Assembly: GCF_963259705.1 (NCBI RefSeq)
Contig: NC_081849.1
Coordinates: forward strand, 57,570,093-57,634,092
DNA: 64,000 bases
Direction: 5' to 3'
Origin: Myotis daubentonii
Taxonomy: Eukaryota > Chordata > Mammalia > Chiroptera > Vespertilionidae
Shown: positions 1-12,199 of the stretch, one piece after another
Layout: every line of letters begins with the position of its first letter
Position numbering within the stretch: position 1 is the stretch's first letter
Notes under the pieces: generated by a model
What the model was told of the DNA's origin: nothing
What the model saw: only the letters and a program-made list of their open reading frames with translations
Database searches by the model: none
Translations under genes and position numbers: made by a program

Positions 1-480
1 GTTTAACAGATTTATTTTGGCATCTGTATGGAGAACTGACTCTAGGGTGGCCAGGTAGGTGGCTGTTGTGGCACCTAGCTCTTGGTTTGGATCATGGCAG
101 TGACAGTGAGACAGCAGGAAGTGGTTGGAGTTGGGCAGGAGCTACATGATATATGGCGCCCAATGCAAAATAGAAACATGAGCCCCTTGTTCAAAAGTTA
201 TTAAGAATTTGCAGACAATGATGACAGCATGTTAAACCAAGCATGGGAACTGTTAAGCACTGGGCCCTGTGCAGCTGCACAGCTTGCATGAAGCCCACAC
301 TGGCTTTGAGGTATATTTTGGAGGCACAGCCAATGTTATTTGCTGATGTATTGGACACGGGGTAAAAGAAAAAGATGTCAAGGATGAATCCAAGAGCTTG
401 TTTTTCAAAATATGCAGCAATGGTTAACCTAAAACGTGGAAATATTTGAAGTTGCCTTAAATATCTTTTTACTGCATGAA
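1..480 (-). repeat. Ancient L2-clade LINE relic (ORF2 reverse transcriptase 3' part)
   Basis: Read on the minus strand, this stretch carries weathered blocks of the C-terminal reverse-transcriptase region of L2 LINEs. About 335-395 resembles the part encoding LGxILDSSL...SISKSC, and about 20-170 resembles the part that in intact copies encodes the S+LDYCN segment. It is broken by many substitutions and indels and is not a gene. It lies in the AGR2 intron downstream of exon 4. Recognised from memory of the family, so boundaries are loose. Confidence 0.5.
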
Positions 481-594
481 ATATCATTTAGTATTCCGCT
501 GTGCTAAATGCTAAGGATACCGAGATGAGTGATCGGACCTTGGCCCTAAAGCTAAAAGCCTATAAAGGAAATTATATTTAGAAGAATAAATTAC

Positions 595-647
595 CTTGAC
601 TGTGTGGGCATTCATCCAGGTGATGAATAATCATCAAGGGTTTGTTG
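595..647 (-). CDS. AGR2: AGR2 exon 4 (CPHS redox motif)
   Basis: This 53-nt exon encodes NKPLMIIHHLDECPHSQ, including the CXXS-type active-site motif CPHS. The acceptor is TTCAAG and the donor GTAAT. The intron to exon 3 is only 117 bp. The next exon, expected to begin with the LKKVF block, is not found in 1-594 and must lie off the left end. Confidence 0.95.
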
Positions 648-1227
648 CTTGAAAAGAAAAGAGAGATTGGATCATTTTTACTGAGTAGATTTCATGTGCA
701 GCTAAACATCACTAGATGGTGCTCTTGAGAGCTTTGAGGGAGCTGCTGTCACCCTCATCTTTACCTTGACTTGGATTTGTACAAAGCTTCCTCGTATGTC
801 TGGGTCCAGATGAGCTGATCACCCCAACCTAGGACAAAATGAACCAGTAAATTTAAAGCTATTATGATTTCAGATCCAAAGCTGTTGAAAAGCAATGATG
901 ACTGAGATATATACTTGATACTAAAGATATATACTTGATACTAAAACCTCTAGAGAAAGTAAAAATAATTATCAATTTTGATAAATCTAGAAGGAGCACA
1001 TACAAAAAATATGTTCAGCACACAAGTCTCAGCTTCCCAGTTAGGCAGCATTGGAAGCTGACGAGACACGGACTCCTACCTCTGGAGAGGGTCTGGGGCA
1101 GTTTGGGGGGAGAGACCTTTGTGTCCTTGCTGTCCTTCTTAGCCCCCGGTTTGACTGTGGTATCTTTGGCCAGGGTGTAGGAGAGGGCCACAAGGAGGAG
1201 GAATGTTGACACTGAAATCTTCTCCAT
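595..1227 (-). CDS. AGR2: AGR2, anterior gradient 2 (5' half, coding exons 2-4; continues beyond the left edge)
   Basis: AGR2 is an ER-resident thioredoxin-fold protein of the protein disulfide isomerase family, needed for mucin folding in secretory epithelia and often raised in adenocarcinoma. Coding parts here are 1080-1227, 765-828 and 595-647, all minus strand, with AG/GT splice borders and phases that join in frame. The protein starts MEKISVSTFLLLVALSYTLA (signal peptide), continues with a short charged linker (KDTTVKPGAKKD...), then PKLPQTLSRGWGDQLIWTQ, and reaches the single-cysteine redox motif CPHS in exon 4. These match human AGR2 closely. The linker looks about three residues longer than in the human protein. 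The rest of the thioredoxin fold and the KTEL-type tail are outside the window. The paralogue AGR3 follows about 30 kb upstream in the same orientation. Confidence 0.96.
765..828 (-). CDS. AGR2: AGR2 exon 3
   Basis: This 64-nt exon encodes GWGDQLIWTQTYEEALYKSKS, a strongly conserved block of AGR proteins. The acceptor is TCCTAG and the donor GTAAAG. The paralogous exon in AGR3 (43243-43306) has the same length and phases. Confidence 0.96.
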
Positions 1228-1234
1228 GGCAAAC
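1080..1234 (-). CDS. AGR2: AGR2 exon 2 (start codon, signal peptide)
   Basis: The acceptor (ATCAG) is followed by seven untranslated bases and the ATG at 1227-1225. It encodes 49 residues plus one base of a glycine codon and ends at a GTAGGA donor. Residues 1-20 form a typical cleavable signal peptide with a leucine-rich core. The longer reading frame extending upstream of this ATG runs into intron and is not used. Confidence 0.95.
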
Positions 1235-3101
1235 CTGATCATGAAAACAAGCCAAAAGTCAGCAAGACAAAAGAGAATTATCAGTCTCCAAAATCTTCCG
1301 ACTTCATCTATCATCTATCATCTATCTTTCTGTCTCTATACAGATATAAATATACTGATGTAGAGCTCCATAGGAATCTACAATATAAATATAGATATAT
1401 TTTAAGAAAATAAATAGATGTATATACTCTTATAGCTAAAGGATTTAAAACATGTAGTACTGGAAGATACCATGTCGTTACCTTCTCTTTTCCCACCTCC
1501 CCAGTGCCTCATTTATAGATGAAGAGTCTGATATTCAGAGAGATGAAGATTTATGAGATGGGTGTGAACCAAGGTTCCTGAGTCTTGCCCTTTTGCAGTG
1601 CTGGCTCCCATTTTCCCATCCTGAAACAATTACCCTAAACATCGATACTTCTTTAGCTTTTTGTTAAAATGGGAACATTGCCCTTGAAGAATAAGATCTG
1701 AGTAAAGTAATTCCTTACTTAATTTAATACCTGGCAACTTTGTCATCTAACTGAAAACTTGCACCCTCATAACTCTCTCCCCCGAGTAATATTTATTCAA
1801 ACTCTATGTATTAGTTCTGAATTGACTGAAATATATCAATGCAAGTTCCTTCTACCGAAACAACTGTGCCTCTTGCAGTGGCCCTGGTATAGCTAATGTT
1901 GTGGGCGCACACTTGTGCACAAAAGTATTCTATGGGACTCATGACACACAGAGAAAGCAACCTGGTGAGTGTTTTTGTTAGGCTTTTTTTTTGGTTTTTC
2001 TAGTATTTTGCAGTTAATTCTTAGGGAGGGTCAGGATGCTGTGAAGGAGATTCCCATGAACAGGAGAGCGAATGACAAGAGAACATCCCGGAGAGAGCGA
2101 GGGAAAGCCAGTAGCAAAGTGAACGGCACCAGCAAATCGCTACGGTTATCCAGGGACTACAACACTCAAAGCAGGAGACCTGGGGTTTTAGTAAAGCCAA
2201 AGAAATTGTTTGAAAAGAAAATCTAGCTCTAATATTGGTGGAGGTTTGAAATTAAATAAACTGCAAAGGAAGCAGGATGGACTGTCAAAGCTTAGCATTT
2301 TTAAGGGGAAAGTTTTTCATGTTCTGATAGCTTAAGTGGGAACCTTTGCTGATTGAAAAAAAAAAAGTGTTGCTAAGTCATCAAACCAGATAATATCTTA
2401 TATATAAAACTGGCCCATTATATGCAAATAGTAGTATGTAGCCACAAAACGTCTTACTCAAAAATACATAAAAGGCAAGGGTGCATTTCTTTACTTTCTA
2501 CACTGATAAAGATTTTCTTTCGTTTCTACACTGGAAAAGCCAGTAACAAATTTTGTATCCTACTCTTCTGCAAAAACAACTCACGTGCACTGTAAGTCAA
2601 TGCTTCCCAGCCCTCTTAGTACAAAGACTTGTGTAGTGTTTAAAAAAATCCAGGAACTTTCATGTGAGAATACTTGTACTTTCTGAATATTAATTGATTT
2701 AGAAACATCATGGCAAATAGCGGCTTTGAGTTTATCAACATTCATTTGATTCCCTATTTTATTTAGAGCTACAGCATCTGTGTATATTTAGAAAATCATA
2801 AACTGGCGGTGAAGCATTTTACCTATTTAATCCATTGACAATTCTGGTTGTCCAAGTAGCCATTAGGAGCCCTTGCGATAGCCCCACCACTTACAGGTCG
2901 GAACTATTGATATCTTACTTGTGTTTTATGGCAGGATGACAGAATTTTGTCTAATGTAACTCCCGCTGTTCAAACATCCTGCTGAGACTCACTCTATCGA
3001 CTTTTCATAATATGAATAGACTCTGCCCTGCAAACTTCCTACATAAACCATCTCAAACCAGAATGCTAACATGCTAACTGTGGGAGACATTGACCATTTG
3101 G

Positions 3102-3155
<54 letters not shown>

Positions 3156-3760
3156 CACCAATGCTTTTTATTGGTCACTCTATCTCTGCCCTCTTATCTT
3201 TAGCGAGGAATAAACTTGCAGGAAGTTTCGGTGTCCCTATTCATAAATGCTTTACAAAAGCACCCAGATTTCTCTTATAGTTTATCCCATGAATTTAAAG
3301 CTTGAAGATGCAACAAGAATCTCTACACCAGACAGAGAAAGAGCACCAGACTGTTTTTCTGCTTTTCAGTCACATTCTAAACTGCAGTTGCCAGCGGGCA
3401 ATCTGAGGGAGGGTTCCCCGGGCTGCGCCTCGGCTTTAGGCAGTGGGAGACCAGCAGAGCATCGAGGGTGACCAGTGCACAGGGACAGAGGACGCAGGCC
3501 CTGTCCCACCTTGGAAACACCTAGAGTTCACCCACTCCAACCTCCTGTGTCCCAAGGGAGAAAGCATGCCCTTGAACCGGCTCAGGAAGGTAGCCCACTA
3601 CCCGCTCAGGCCAAAGAAAGGCCCCAGTAAACCTTTGGTGAAAACTCCATTTATTCCCTCTCCAAACCCCATTTCATTGCCCTTGAAACTCTCTTTCACA
3701 CGGTAACCAGAGGCCAGAACGTAGTGCCCTTCCAACATGCGCTATGGTCAGGAGCCTTAC
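1235..3760 (-). other. AGR2 intron 1
   Basis: Mostly unique sequence. It holds a short ATCT-rich run at about 1304-1332 and the CT microsatellite at 3104-3155. The part next to the promoter (about 3300-3700) is relatively GC-rich and could hold regulatory elements. No further exon is recognised. Confidence 0.5.
3104..3155. repeat. (CT)n microsatellite
   Basis: About 25 uninterrupted CT dinucleotides in AGR2 intron 1. Confidence 0.97.
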
Positions 3761-3822
3761 CTGGCTTTCCCCACCCACCTGTCTGTGCGAGCCAGGTGGC
3801 CTTGATGCGTCCAAGCTTCCTA
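3761..3822 (-). other. AGR2: AGR2 non-coding exon 1 (predicted)
   Basis: A consensus donor (CCAG|GTAAGG, border at 3761/3760) follows a short GC-rich stretch and a TATA-like box at the right distance. Joining it to the exon 2 acceptor at 1234 gives a short 5' UTR and a 2.5 kb first intron, in line with the known structure of AGR2, where translation starts in exon 2. The transcription start near 3822 is inferred from the TATA position only. Confidence 0.6.
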
Positions 3823-3845
3823 GTGTGCCAGCTCAGCCCGGCCTG

Positions 3846-3905
3846 TATTTATGCACCGGAGCACACCTCAGTCCCACCCACCAATCTCTGATTTACATGC
3901 TGCAA
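3846..3905 (-). promoter_or_regulatory. AGR2 core promoter (TATA-like box and proximal sites)
   Basis: On the minus strand CATAAATA lies at 3853-3846, about 25-30 bp above the predicted exon 1. Upstream are a GGTGGGTGGG box, an inverted CCAAT (ATTGG, about 3880-3884), and two imperfect forkhead-like elements: TGTAAATCA at 3897-3889 and GGTTTGC at about 3907-3901. AGR2 is known to be driven by FOXA1/FOXA2. Whether these particular sites bind is inference. Confidence 0.5.
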
Positions 3906-3909
3906 ACCC

Positions 3910-6024
3910 AGAAAGGAACTTTCCTTTTCCCAAGCAAATGCCTTTCCTAGGCCAAAGAGTTCCTTTTCTTAAAAACCAATGTTGCAAATAGTATGCTGTT
4001 TCAGTATGCATGTTTTCAACTGTGAAAGCATGTTGTTAAGAGATTTGGAAAAGATGGGCAGAGTGCCAAGTCCAGGTAAGCTTTAAATGAAGACATTTGA
4101 TTCGCCTGAAGGCTGATTTGTCTCTTTGTGATTGGGTGTGGAGTGTGTGGTTTGTAGATGGTTTCCCCTCCCCTTTGGGCAAACTGCCCTTACTTAGTTA
4201 AAAAAGCACACAAGAGAAGATTCACAATTCTAACCCCTACAGTCATATAACCTGCTCGCTCCATTATGGTACACATGACTTTCCATGGTTTGCCTCTTCC
4301 TGGCAAACAAAATATGCCTTCACCATAGGTATGAACAACATGCAAATCAGGCACTCACACGATGTTTCAAAACTGAGGAGATTATTTTAAAAAGATGCCT
4401 TAACACTATGAGTTTTTAATGAATTATCTTGCAGCAACTTCCCTCCAAAGAGTACAAAGGTATTTCTCAGATATTCTCATTCATTTAATGGCAAACTGTC
4501 CCTCCAGGCATGCGGAAGCTCTTTACACCATTTCTCAGATTTAGAAACTGAGGTCTGCAACTCCTCCTCCCCGCCCCCCTCACTCAAGATTATGCAATTG
4601 TTCACTGAAGATTTTAAGCCTGAATTCAGATTTTCTGTGAAAAAACTCAGTCCAGTGTTTTGTTCATGAAGCTATGTGCAATTCTTAAAAGCTCAGAGTG
4701 CAGAAATCTTTAAAAACAGACATTAACTAATGGGATGCAAGCCCTTTAAACATTACTTTTTTAAAGATGAGTTAAGTTCATAATATTTCAGAACATTTTT
4801 AAGTGTCTTTATATTTTTGTGAGAGAGAGATCATTTCTGTGGGCAAAATAGTAAGTGATTCCCAAAATATTGACTTTTCTTTTGATTCTAAGTGAGTTTA
4901 CAGAGCCAGTTTCTTCAGGAGTTTGGAAACAATGACTTGAGCTACATGCTTAAAATGGGGAAGGCATTTATATAGATCTTAGAATATTTAATTCAACCCC
5001 CTCATTTTGCAGATGAAAGAAACAAAGATGTTAAAAAGTAATGACACTGAAGGTCTCATAATGAGTTTAGGGCACTGCTGGGACCACAGCCCAGGTGTCC
5101 GGTCATCCGCCACCTGCTGAGAGTGGAAGGCCAGAAGGACTGGGGACAGAGACTCTACTCTTGTCCTGCCTCCTGGTGCTCAACCACCGGATGATCTCAG
5201 AGATCATTCAACATCTCTGGGTTGTCGGTTTCCCTGTCTATAAAAATGTGAAAATATTTCCATCCGTGAATGTTTTGAGTATAAATTAGATTTAATGAAT
5301 CAAGAAGTGAGAAGGTACTTGGTGTCTTACTGTGCTAGGGCTGCTGTGACAAAGTCCCACAGACTGGGTAGCTCAGACAACAGGTATTTAGTTTCTCACC
5401 ATCTGGAAGCTAGAAGTTTGAGGTGAAGGTATCTGCAAATTTGAGTTATCCTGAGGCCTCCTTGCTCCTTCGCTTCTAGATGCTGTCTCCTCCCTCTGTC
5501 TTCATGTGGTCTTCCTTCTGTGTCCCAATGTCCTCTTCTTATAAGGATACCAATCATCTTGGATTAGGGACCATCCTGATGATTTATTTTAACTCTCTTA
5601 CCTCTTTAGAGACACTATCTCCAAGTATAGTCATATTCTGTGATACTGAAGGTTAGGACTTCAACAGGTGAATTCTGGAGGAACACAACTCAACCTATAA
5701 ACCTCTCTGGCTTATTGTAATTAATTATGATGTGTTATAATTTTCTACTGTATTCCTGTGCCTACTCTCATGTCAGTAAAAGCCCAGGATTAGTTTTAGT
5801 GGCTAAGGTATAGCAAGGAGGAAGTAATTATTAGAACATAGTCTACACACACCATGGTGACTGGCATCCTTGGCACCCACAACTGTCTTGGTTTGAAGCA
5901 ACTAGGGTTTTATAGATAGTACAAGTTTCTCTTATATTTTATTAAACATCATTACTTTTAACTGAGGTCATATGATCAGTCTTTGAGATTTGCCTGCTAT
6001 TCTAAAAATCTGTTGTTACTATTT
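3910..6024. other. AGR2 upstream flank with old repeats
   Basis: About 3910-4970 shows no recognisable gene, apart from a weak MIR-like stretch near 4490-4560. About 4975-5110 is a MIR-like relic (CATTTTGCAGATGAAAGAAAC core and GGGACCACAGCCCAGG). An MLT1 LTR follows at 5331-5703. Confidence 0.45.
5331..5703 (-). mobile_element. MLT1-type LTR (ERVL-MaLR), antisense
   Basis: It reads on the plus strand as GCTGCTGTGACAAAGTCCCA...CAGACTGGGTAGCTCA...TATCTCCAAGTATAGTCATATTCTG...GAACACAACTCAACC, the reverse complement of MLT1 LTRs. Ancient and clearly degenerate; no internal coding region remains. Confidence 0.75.
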
Positions 6025-6239
6025 TTTTAAAATATATTTTTATTGATTTCAGAAAGGAAGGGAGAGAGAGGGAGGAATAGAAACATCAATAATGAGAGAG
6101 AATCATTGATCTGCTGCCTCCATCACACCCCACATTGTGGTCTGAGCCTGCAATCCAGCACATGCCCTGACCGGGAATCGAACCATGACCTCCTGGTTCC
6201 TTGGTCAATACTCAATCCCTGAGCCACGCCAGCCAGTTG
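6025..6239 (-). mobile_element. Ves SINE
   Basis: Reverse complement of a Ves element. The A-rich end (ATTTTTATTGATTTCAG) is at the left and the tRNA-like head (GAGCCACGCCAGCCAG) at the right. Moderately diverged. Confidence 0.9.
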
Positions 6240-6521
6240 CTATTTTTGATTAAATTTTTTCTGCTGAGCAGTATTTGAAAATCTGATATATAAAATAATA
6301 TTTGGTAGTGAAATTAAGCTTAGTACTAATGATCCTAACAATAGCCTAATTACGTAGCTACTATACCTTTGTGTTTTCTATATTTGTGTCACTGTAATTT
6401 TAGAGGCTTTTATTCAAGCAGATTTTAAAGTAGGTTATTTTTTATTTTTGAATAAAATTTGGAGACTTATAGTAATAATATCTAGCAAATATTACTAAAT
6501 AGTATCGTTTTACTTTAGCTT

Positions 6522-6800
6522 TTAAATTTTTTATTGAATATTGGGGTGACATTGGTTAATAAAATTCTCTAGGTTTCAGATGTACAATTCTATAATACAT
6601 CATCTGTATATTGTATTGTGTATTCACCACCCCAAGTCAAGTCTCCTTCCATCACCATTTATCCCCTCACACTCTCTTTTAACACCCCCAACTCCCCTTC
6701 CCTCTGGTAATCACCATACTGTTGTCTGTGTCTGAGTGTTGTTGTTTTTCCTTAATCACTTTACCTTTCTCACCCAGCCCACAACCCCCCTCATCAACTA
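6522..6800 (-). mobile_element. L1 3' end fragment
   Basis: TTATTGAATATTGGGGTGAC, followed by the block about GTTTCAGATGTACAATTCTA and a long C-rich tract, is the antisense of the 3' UTR of laurasiatherian-type L1s. Truncated, with no open frame. Confidence 0.6.
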
Positions 6801-6916
6801 TCCATTGAACCTATTTATGCAACAAATATTACACCAGGCATTAGAGATATAAAGAAGAAAAAGACATTGTCAGTTACAGAGGTAGCCAGATTCATACAGA
6901 GATAATTGTAAGGACA

Positions 6917-7114
6917 GCCCTAGATGGTTTGGCTCAGTGGATAGAGCTCCAGCCAGCTCGATTCTGGTCAAAGGCACATGCCTGGGTTGCGGGCTTGTGC
7001 AGAGGGTGTGCAGGAGGCAGCCAATCAGTGATTCCCTCTCATATTGATGTTTCTATCTCTCTCTCTTCCTCTCCCTTCCTCTCTGATATCAGTAAAAAAA
7101 AAATAAAAAAAGTA
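6917..7114 (+). mobile_element. Ves SINE with target-site duplication
   Basis: Complete head-to-tail Ves (tRNA-like head GGTTTGGCTCAGTGGATAGA, A-rich tail), flanked by the duplicated 9-mer GTAAGGACA at 6908-6916 and 7115-7123. Confidence 0.93.
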
Positions 7115-7245
7115 GTAAGGACACAACCTGTAAGCAAGTGTTAACCTCACAAAACTGAATAATTGATGAGCCATATGAAGAGGAAAAGGAGAATAGCTTC
7201 TAAGTACTCTAGGATTTTGCCCCTGAAAGGACCTTTTTAAAAACA

Positions 7246-7612
7246 TATAGTCAGCCCTTGATATCTGTGGGTTCTACATCCATGAATTCAACTGATCACA
7301 GATGGAAAATATTTGAAAAATAATATTACATTGTTGCTGATGCGTACTATGTAGGTAGACCTATGGTAGCTGTGTCTGTACTAAATATGTACAGACTGTT
7401 TTGCCTTGTACAATCAACTATTTGCATAGCATTTACATTGTATTGGGTATTACATGTAAGCTAGAGATGATTAAAGTACAAGAGCGGGTATACATAGGTT
7501 ATATGCAAATACTGTGCCCTTTTATATAAGGGACTTGAACATCCTCAGAGTTTTGGTGTCCATGGGGGTCCTGGAACCGATACCCTCCAGATACCAAGGG
7601 AGCCTCACTGTT
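7246..7612 (+). mobile_element. MER2-like Tigger (TcMar) DNA transposon relic
   Basis: It has MER2-like termini (CAGCCCTTGATATCTGTGGG on the left, a matching inverted copy on the right near ATACCAAGGGAGCCTCACTG) and the internal ATATAAGGGACTTGAACATCC block typical of MER2. Non-autonomous and old. Confidence 0.7.
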
Positions 7613-7619
7613 CATCTGA

Positions 7620-9047
7620 CTGCAAACCAAGTTGCTGGTTAAATGAGCTCACGTCAAACTCTAGCTTGGAGAAAGAGACAGTATTAGTGTTTGACATTTA
7701 GGAAGACTTGCTTGCCATTGGAGTTTATCTTAATGTCTGATGGGGCTTTTGTGTACAAAAGTAATCTGAGTTCTACTATTCATGTAACTATTGCTCACAA
7801 ACCATGAAATATAACATACTTGTCAAGTGAAAATCCTAACTCTAGTTACATTATTTTATTAGAGCCACAGACTAATATTCAGATTCTCTGAAACGTAAGC
7901 TTCTATCTTGCAAACGCATAAAGGTTATTCCAATATTTTAAAAACTTTTCCCTCAACTTCACATAGAAGACTCAATACTATAGTTTGAGTAACTTCATCA
8001 GCTTACTCCTCAGGCAGACGAAGGTTCCTGGGTCTAGTTTGGGACTCTGACGTGAACCATCGGCTGTGAATCAGTCACTGGTATATGCTGTTGAAAGTTG
8101 TATAATTAGATCTGTTTCTCAAGGGAAAGTGTAGAGCAGAAGGCTCAGCCCCAACCGTGGTAATGCTCATTCATTTAGGAGGACGAAAAGAAGCACTTGT
8201 GAAGCAGGAAAAGAATCAGAGACGAAGTGTGAGGACATCCAGGCCAGTGCCATGTCCTGAACCCAAGTTTGGTAGGAAGGGCAAAGCACACAGTAACAGC
8301 CAGAGTCAAGGGCAGGCGAGAGAGTCGGACTGGAGAGGAGAACCTGCAGGCTTAAAACCTTTGGGATGGTTTCCAAAAGCCATCTGATATGTTTCCAGAC
8401 ACTTGCAGAGTATATCTGATTGTGTAAAAGTCAACTGCCATGAATGAAAATCCATGAGTGGCTCTTGAGTTATAATGAAAAGCTAAATTCTCTGGTACAG
8501 TGGGGTATTACCTTCTTGGGTTATTGATAAAGTGATTATACTTCCCATTTTGCCCTTAAAAGTCTCATTTTAAGCCTGTTGCTGAGGGCAATAATCGAGA
8601 ATATTCCATTTCACTTTTAAAAGTATTATAATTTGAACAATAAATTATATGGTCTAGATGATGAGATCTATCTATCAATGCTTTTCTCCAGGAAGAATGC
8701 ACACACACACACACACACACAATTTTACAATTATTTTTCAGGGCTCATTTATATACTGAACCAAATCCAAGGAGCCCTTTGAGGCATCCATAGACCCAGG
8801 TTAAAAAACTCTTGCTTGAGTATTCAGGTCTCCATCTCAAGGATTAGAATTTGGCATTTAGCTTTAGAATTTGGCATTTAGCTCTTTGTTCTTGTTTTGT
8901 AGCTTAATCTAGTATTTCTTCTTGTCCATCAGAAATGTTATACTTTGTACTAATCTGGAAGGAACACTAGTCTCACAGCCATTCAAATCTCTTGTTTTAC
9001 CTGAATAAAGGCCCACATTTAGAAATCATTTTATTTTTTAAAATCTC
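7620..9047. other. Intergenic, no gene recognised
   Basis: Contains a (CA)11 run at 8700-8721 and a short direct duplication (TTTAGAATTTGGCATTTAGC) at about 8846-8883. Open frames near 8157-8387 are short, unlike known proteins and without splice context. Confidence 0.5.
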
Positions 9048-9158
9048 ACCCAAGGATATTTTTCTATTGATTTTTAGAGGGAGTGGAAAGGAGGGGTAAG
9101 GGAAGGGGGAGAGACAGAGAAAGGGAGAGAAAAAGAGAGAGGGAGGGAGGGAGGGAGG

Positions 9159-9209
<51 letters not shown>

Positions 9210-9381
9210 TCAATGTGAGAGAGACACATCCGATTGCTTGCTTCCCCCATGTGGCCCAACCAGGGCCAAGGATCAATCCTACAACAGAGGTATGTGCCCT
9301 TGACCTGAATTAAACCCAGGATCCAGGACCCTTCAGTTCTTGGGCCGATGCTCTATCCACTGAGCCATATAGGCCAGGGCT
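9048..9381 (-). mobile_element. Ves SINE with large internal GA expansion
   Basis: Minus-strand Ves whose CT-rich middle has grown into about 90 bp of GGGA/GA repeats (9115-9204). Both ends are recognisable: ATTTTTCTATTGATTTTTAG on the left, GAGCCATATAGGCCAGGGCT on the right. Confidence 0.9.
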
Positions 9382-12170
9382 GGAAATCATTTTAAATCAT
9401 GGCAGAGGTAGTCCTTACAGGGAAGGAGAAATAAAAAGTAATTTAAACTGTGTCAGCATGCAGATTGGTTAAGTAATTTCTCCATGAACTCTCATCTTTT
9501 TGAAGATAGGTATTTATAAAGGGCACATTAACATTCTTTAGGAATTTGAAGTGAATAATCTCATAAATACTAGTACGTACTTAGAACTGCCCATTGAAAT
9601 GACATGCTACTAAGGAGTTTGGATAGGCTGTCATTGAAAAAAATACATCTGGATCTAGTGACTACTTTAGCTGTATGTGAAAGAAGGGTTTCTTATACAT
9701 TAAGGAGACGTGTCCTTAGCAGTTGGAGTCTGACCCTAGAGTCAATATTGTTACATGACAAATACACTCCTTAGGGTGGGGCCCTGTGCAAGCAAGGATG
9801 CTGCCAGGAGCTGTCAGCCTCTGTAAGCATGCCAGTGAGCTTTTATGAAGCATAATCCCACCCTAGGAGAGAGCTTAACTGTGACTTAAGTCCTATGAAT
9901 TTTTTCTAATAATTCTTTACACATTTACTCCTTTGAAAAACTATTCTATCATGATTTTATTATCCAATGTAAGCCAATGGTCCTGTGGTCATGACTACAG
10001 TTTCTATCTTTTTGCTTGTTGCCGTCTGTATATTGAAATGGCAGGTGTTTTATAAGAGTATTAAAGTAGTACAAACTTAATATGTAAAGAACAAATACAT
10101 TACACATCAGTATTGTCTTGGTAAACGTAACAAATGGGGTACTATATCATGTAATAGAGTATTGCAAAGTTTGTAATGTTTTTTGTAGCAAGCAAAACCA
10201 CATAAATTTTAATATTTTGGACCCACAGCAGAAAACAAATTAAGCAAATGGACTCGAAAGGAAAGTACTATTATGCTTCTAATCTTTTCATCTGTCAAAT
10301 AGTAATAAGTTAACTTTCTAAGACTCTAACTTTTGTCTGCATACAATTGAATATATTTCTTGGAAGATCAAAATAATCTGTCTGATCTATGATTCCAAAT
10401 ATGCCTTGGGTGTTCTCCTATGTGTCTTTAATGCTAATTGATTCTGTGATGCTATTTCTCCAAGTGAAAAAAATTGGTTTTAAAATCAGAGTTTGGGTAA
10501 TTGGGGTGTTTTCAGAGAAAGTCCTATGGTTATTCAAAGGAATACAATACCTTATTGCTTTCAAAAATTATCTTTTGGGGATACTTTTCCCTGTTCAGTT
10601 TTTAGATTTTATCCTTAAAGTTATTACCAGTGAAAGAATAACACGTACTTACATTCTCAGTGTTCTTCTGTTTGCCTGTGTTTTCCATCTGACTCATTCT
10701 GTAATAGCCTTATTCTCATAGTCCTCAGCCATAGGTCAGCCCTAAAAGCAAACAGAAAATAAACCTGCCCCACGTACTTTCTTCCTGATTTCTTTAAGAC
10801 CTCGTCATCATTTCAAGACTAAGCTTTGCTGTGTCCACCACATTGCATTTTTTCCCAATCTGTACCTATAAGAAAATATCACATTGTTCATTATTTATAG
10901 GCTCTTAGACTGCATGATAGGGATAAATGGGTTCCAATTCAGTGACTATTTAGGATGTAATTTTAGAAGTGTGTCTTAATTACAGTTAAACCTATTTTCT
11001 ATTATTCCTATTTTACATTGGGTTGCCAAGTAAAAGTCTCCCAGTACGAGAAATTCTACCAACTAATTCCTATAAATATTAAGCCACTTGGTGAATTTTC
11101 TGAGGCTCTAAAGATGGTGTGAGGAATGTTCAGCTGTTTCCAGGGCATGAAAAATAGGTATTTTATAAGGAGATTTCCATTATGCAATCAATTAGGTCAC
11201 TTTGTTTAAAACAATAGAATTGGGACTAGGATGATTATTGTTCTTTTAAGCACCAAACTATGGATAGGAAATTTTTTAAAATTTCAAATAAATACATGGA
11301 CATCTTGTTTGTGACTTAAAGATTAATCTTATCTGATTCATTTCACTAGCCCAGCTCAGGCTCATTTTATACTGCTCTTAAATGAAAACCTTCATTTCCT
11401 CAAAGTACTTTGAAAAGACTTCTATGTGACATGCCCCAAAAGTGTATCATTTGCAGCTCAGAATATTTTAGAAAACTGGGATTAATGGGTTTCCTTAAGA
11501 TGGAAAAGAAAAGAAGCAAAACAAGCTGTAAAATTATTAAAATTTCTAAAAGACTACGTTTTGGTGGATGTCTTAAATTGCTGTTAATAGTTACAGCTAT
11601 GATTTTTGAAATTTTATTAAGCATGATATTCTCAAAAAATAATTGGCCCCTCATCTTATGTTCCATATTCTCCTTATTCTTTGTAGTGAATTGGTTGCCA
11701 TAGTAACGCCACTTTTCCTGCAGCTCCATTTTTTGACTTTTCTCACAAGCTTTTCTGCATAATTTTGCCTGTTAGAGTCATTTAGTTAGTTTAGTACTAA
11801 TTGGCCTATGGAAAGGTCCATAAAATCGAATAAAAGGACCTAAAATAATTTCTTTGGAATTACTAAACTAACACATGAATTTTAATGAAGATTTTTTTTT
11901 CCCTACAGAATTACTTTCATAAGTAAAAATAAAATTTTATTTCTGTTGGTTTGGGGGGGTTACTTTTGTAACTGTTTCAAACAGTATACATTTATGAATC
12001 TTGGCAAAACTGCCTCCCGCTGTTGACTGACCACATAGTTTGAGCTAGCGTGAAGCAGTGATTCTGTACGAAGTATAATAATATTTATTCTGGCACATGT
12101 GATCCAAGTAAGATTAAACTAAAAAAAAACCCCCACACTAATCCCCAAAGCATATCAGACCAGAAACAAT
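9382..12170. other. Intergenic, no gene recognised
   Basis: AT-rich unique-looking sequence. The frames at 10389-10721 and 11400-11729 are about 110 codons, lack similarity to anything I recognise and have no promoter, splice or poly(A) context. Confidence 0.5.
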
Positions 12171-12199
12171 AGTACTTCCCTTGGCATCTTGCTACTCCC

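Noticed and set aside
1..480. Possible further AGR2 exon or processed pseudogene at the left edge
   Set aside because: The minus-strand text fits an L2-clade reverse transcriptase relic. No LKKVF-type AGR exon is seen.
1015..1314. Longer minus-strand frame that includes AGR2 exon 2
   Set aside because: It reads through the splice acceptor at 1235 and the donor at 1079. Only the exon part is coding.
9064..9313. Open frames across GA/CT repeats (also at 30829-31173, 38794-39202)
   Set aside because: Simple-sequence translations such as RERERE or SLSLSL inside or beside Ves SINEs.
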